Of a stretch of 6,214 nucleotides of DNA, positions 5,491-6,214 are shown piece after piece; position 1 is the first letter of the stretch, and every line of letters starts with the position of its first letter. The notes beneath the pieces were generated by a model. It did no database searches. It was given only the letters and a program-made list of their open reading frames with translations, and was not told where the DNA came from. The stretch comes from Anaerolineales bacterium (GTDB taxonomy: Bacteria; Chloroflexota; Anaerolineae; 4572-78; J111). Location: NCBI GenBank assembly GCA_012032575.1, contig JAAUSP010000459.1, forward strand, positions 1-6,214, given 5' to 3'. The position numbers and the translations under genes are program-made.

Positions 5491-6214
5491 ATGATGCATG
5501 CAACCATCACCCTCCTGCCCGGCGACGGCATTGGCCCGGAAGTAGTGGCCGAGGGAGTCAAAGTTCTTAAAGCAGTTGGAGCCAAGTTTGAACATACGTT
5601 TGAATTTAGCGAAGCGCTGGCCGGCGGGATTGCCATTGACCAAACCGGCAACCCCCTCCCCGACGAATCCCTGGCGGCTTGCCATCGAGCCGATGCGGTT
5701 CTGCTGGGCGCGGTAGGCGGCCCCAAGTGGAGCGACCCCAAAGCGCCGGTGCGGCCCGAACAGGGCTTGCTCAAACTGCGCAAAGAGTTGGGCTTGTTTG
5801 CCAATATCCGCCCGGTAAAGATTTATCCGGCCCTGGCCGATGCCTCCACTCTCAAGCGCGAGGTGGTAGAAAAAGTAGATTTGGTCATCGTCCGGGAGCT
5901 GACCGGCGGCCTCTATTTCGGCCAGCCGCAGGGGCGGCATGATAATGCTCAAGGACGAGCGGCGGTGGATACCATGTATTACACCGAAGCCGAAATCGGG
6001 CGGCTAATGCGCATCTCTTTTGATTTGGCCCGGCAGCGGCGCAAAAAACTCACCTCGGTGGATAAGGCCAACGTGCTGGCTTCCAGCCGGCTCTGGCGCG
6101 AAGTAGCGCACGAAGTGAGCCGCGAGTACCCGGATGTGAGTACGAGGATATTCTGGTAGACGCCTGCTCCATGTACCTTATCCGCCGCCCGGCCGATTTT
6201 GATGTGGTTGCCAC
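5491..6214 (+). CDS. leuB: 3-isopropylmalate dehydrogenase, 5' portion, with a 1-base frame break
   Basis: LeuB oxidises and decarboxylates 3-isopropylmalate with NAD+ to 2-oxoisocaproate in leucine synthesis. Family motifs occur in order: [14 protein letters not shown] (6-19), [20 protein letters not shown] (90-109) with substrate-binding Arg97 and Arg107, [11 protein letters not shown] (134-144) with Arg135 and Tyr142, and [15 protein letters not shown] (189-203) with the catalytic Lys192. After Val216 the frame runs into TAG at 6157-6159. Adding one base near 6136-6138 instead gives [20 protein letters not shown], the normal continuation carrying the metal- and substrate-binding Asp. The gene is cut by the window end; family length is about 350-360 aa, so roughly 110 residues are missing. 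GAGGA (5481-5485) is 5 nt before ATG 5491; ATG 5494 is also possible. It starts only 33 bp after the exported protein gene with no terminator between, so readthrough is possible. Confidence 0.95.

Noticed and set aside
5458..5952. 164-codon open frame on the minus strand opposite leuB
   Set aside because: It is antisense to the conserved leuB coding sequence and has no recognisable protein family; a shadow of GC-rich codons.

Overview
The window looks like a piece of a chromosome from a Chloroflexota bacterium, probably Anaerolineae-like and probably metagenome-derived. This is an inference. It rests on an exported protein with the 'YLPIIYR' linker common in secreted proteins of that phylum, on a DUF7309/DUF6930-type protein, and on short heptamer repeats between genes. 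Nothing in the window is a universal marker, so the taxonomy is tentative. No mobile element, CRISPR array, tRNA or rRNA was seen.

Layout, left to right. (1) The C-terminal end of a FAD-dependent oxidoreductase on the + strand. (2) A convergent minus-strand gene of unknown function (DUF7309/DUF6930-like) whose stop overlaps that of the oxidoreductase. (3) A divergent promoter region, then a + strand coenzyme A pair: coaX (type III pantothenate kinase) and coaBC (phosphopantothenoylcysteine synthetase/decarboxylase). CoaX phosphorylates pantothenate, and CoaBC adds cysteine and decarboxylates to give 4'-phosphopantetheine. (4) A convergent minus-strand gene for an uncharacterised membrane-anchored, coiled-coil-type protein. 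(5) A divergent, AT-richer control region. (6) A + strand exported protein with a probable concanavalin/LamG-like beta-sandwich domain. (7) leuB (3-isopropylmalate dehydrogenase), running off the right edge.

Three of the four + strand genes that are complete or begin here have a reading-frame break: coaBC near 2790-2794, the exported protein at the C7 run 4969-4975, and leuB near 6138. Each is repaired by a single-base change, and the homologous protein then continues on the same strand. Two of the genes are central metabolic enzymes. The likeliest explanation is consensus indel error at G/C runs, not pseudogenisation. The genes are therefore annotated as single CDSs spanning the breaks.

The most distinctive non-coding structure is a pair of short heptamer repeat clusters flanking coaBC. 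ACGCAAC-type units, also present inverted, lie before the gene. ACGTTNN units lie at its 3' end, where a 14-bp palindrome supplies the stop codons of both convergent genes. No clearly new multi-gene system is visible. The least characterised items are the membrane/coiled-coil protein, the DUF protein and the exported beta-sandwich protein.
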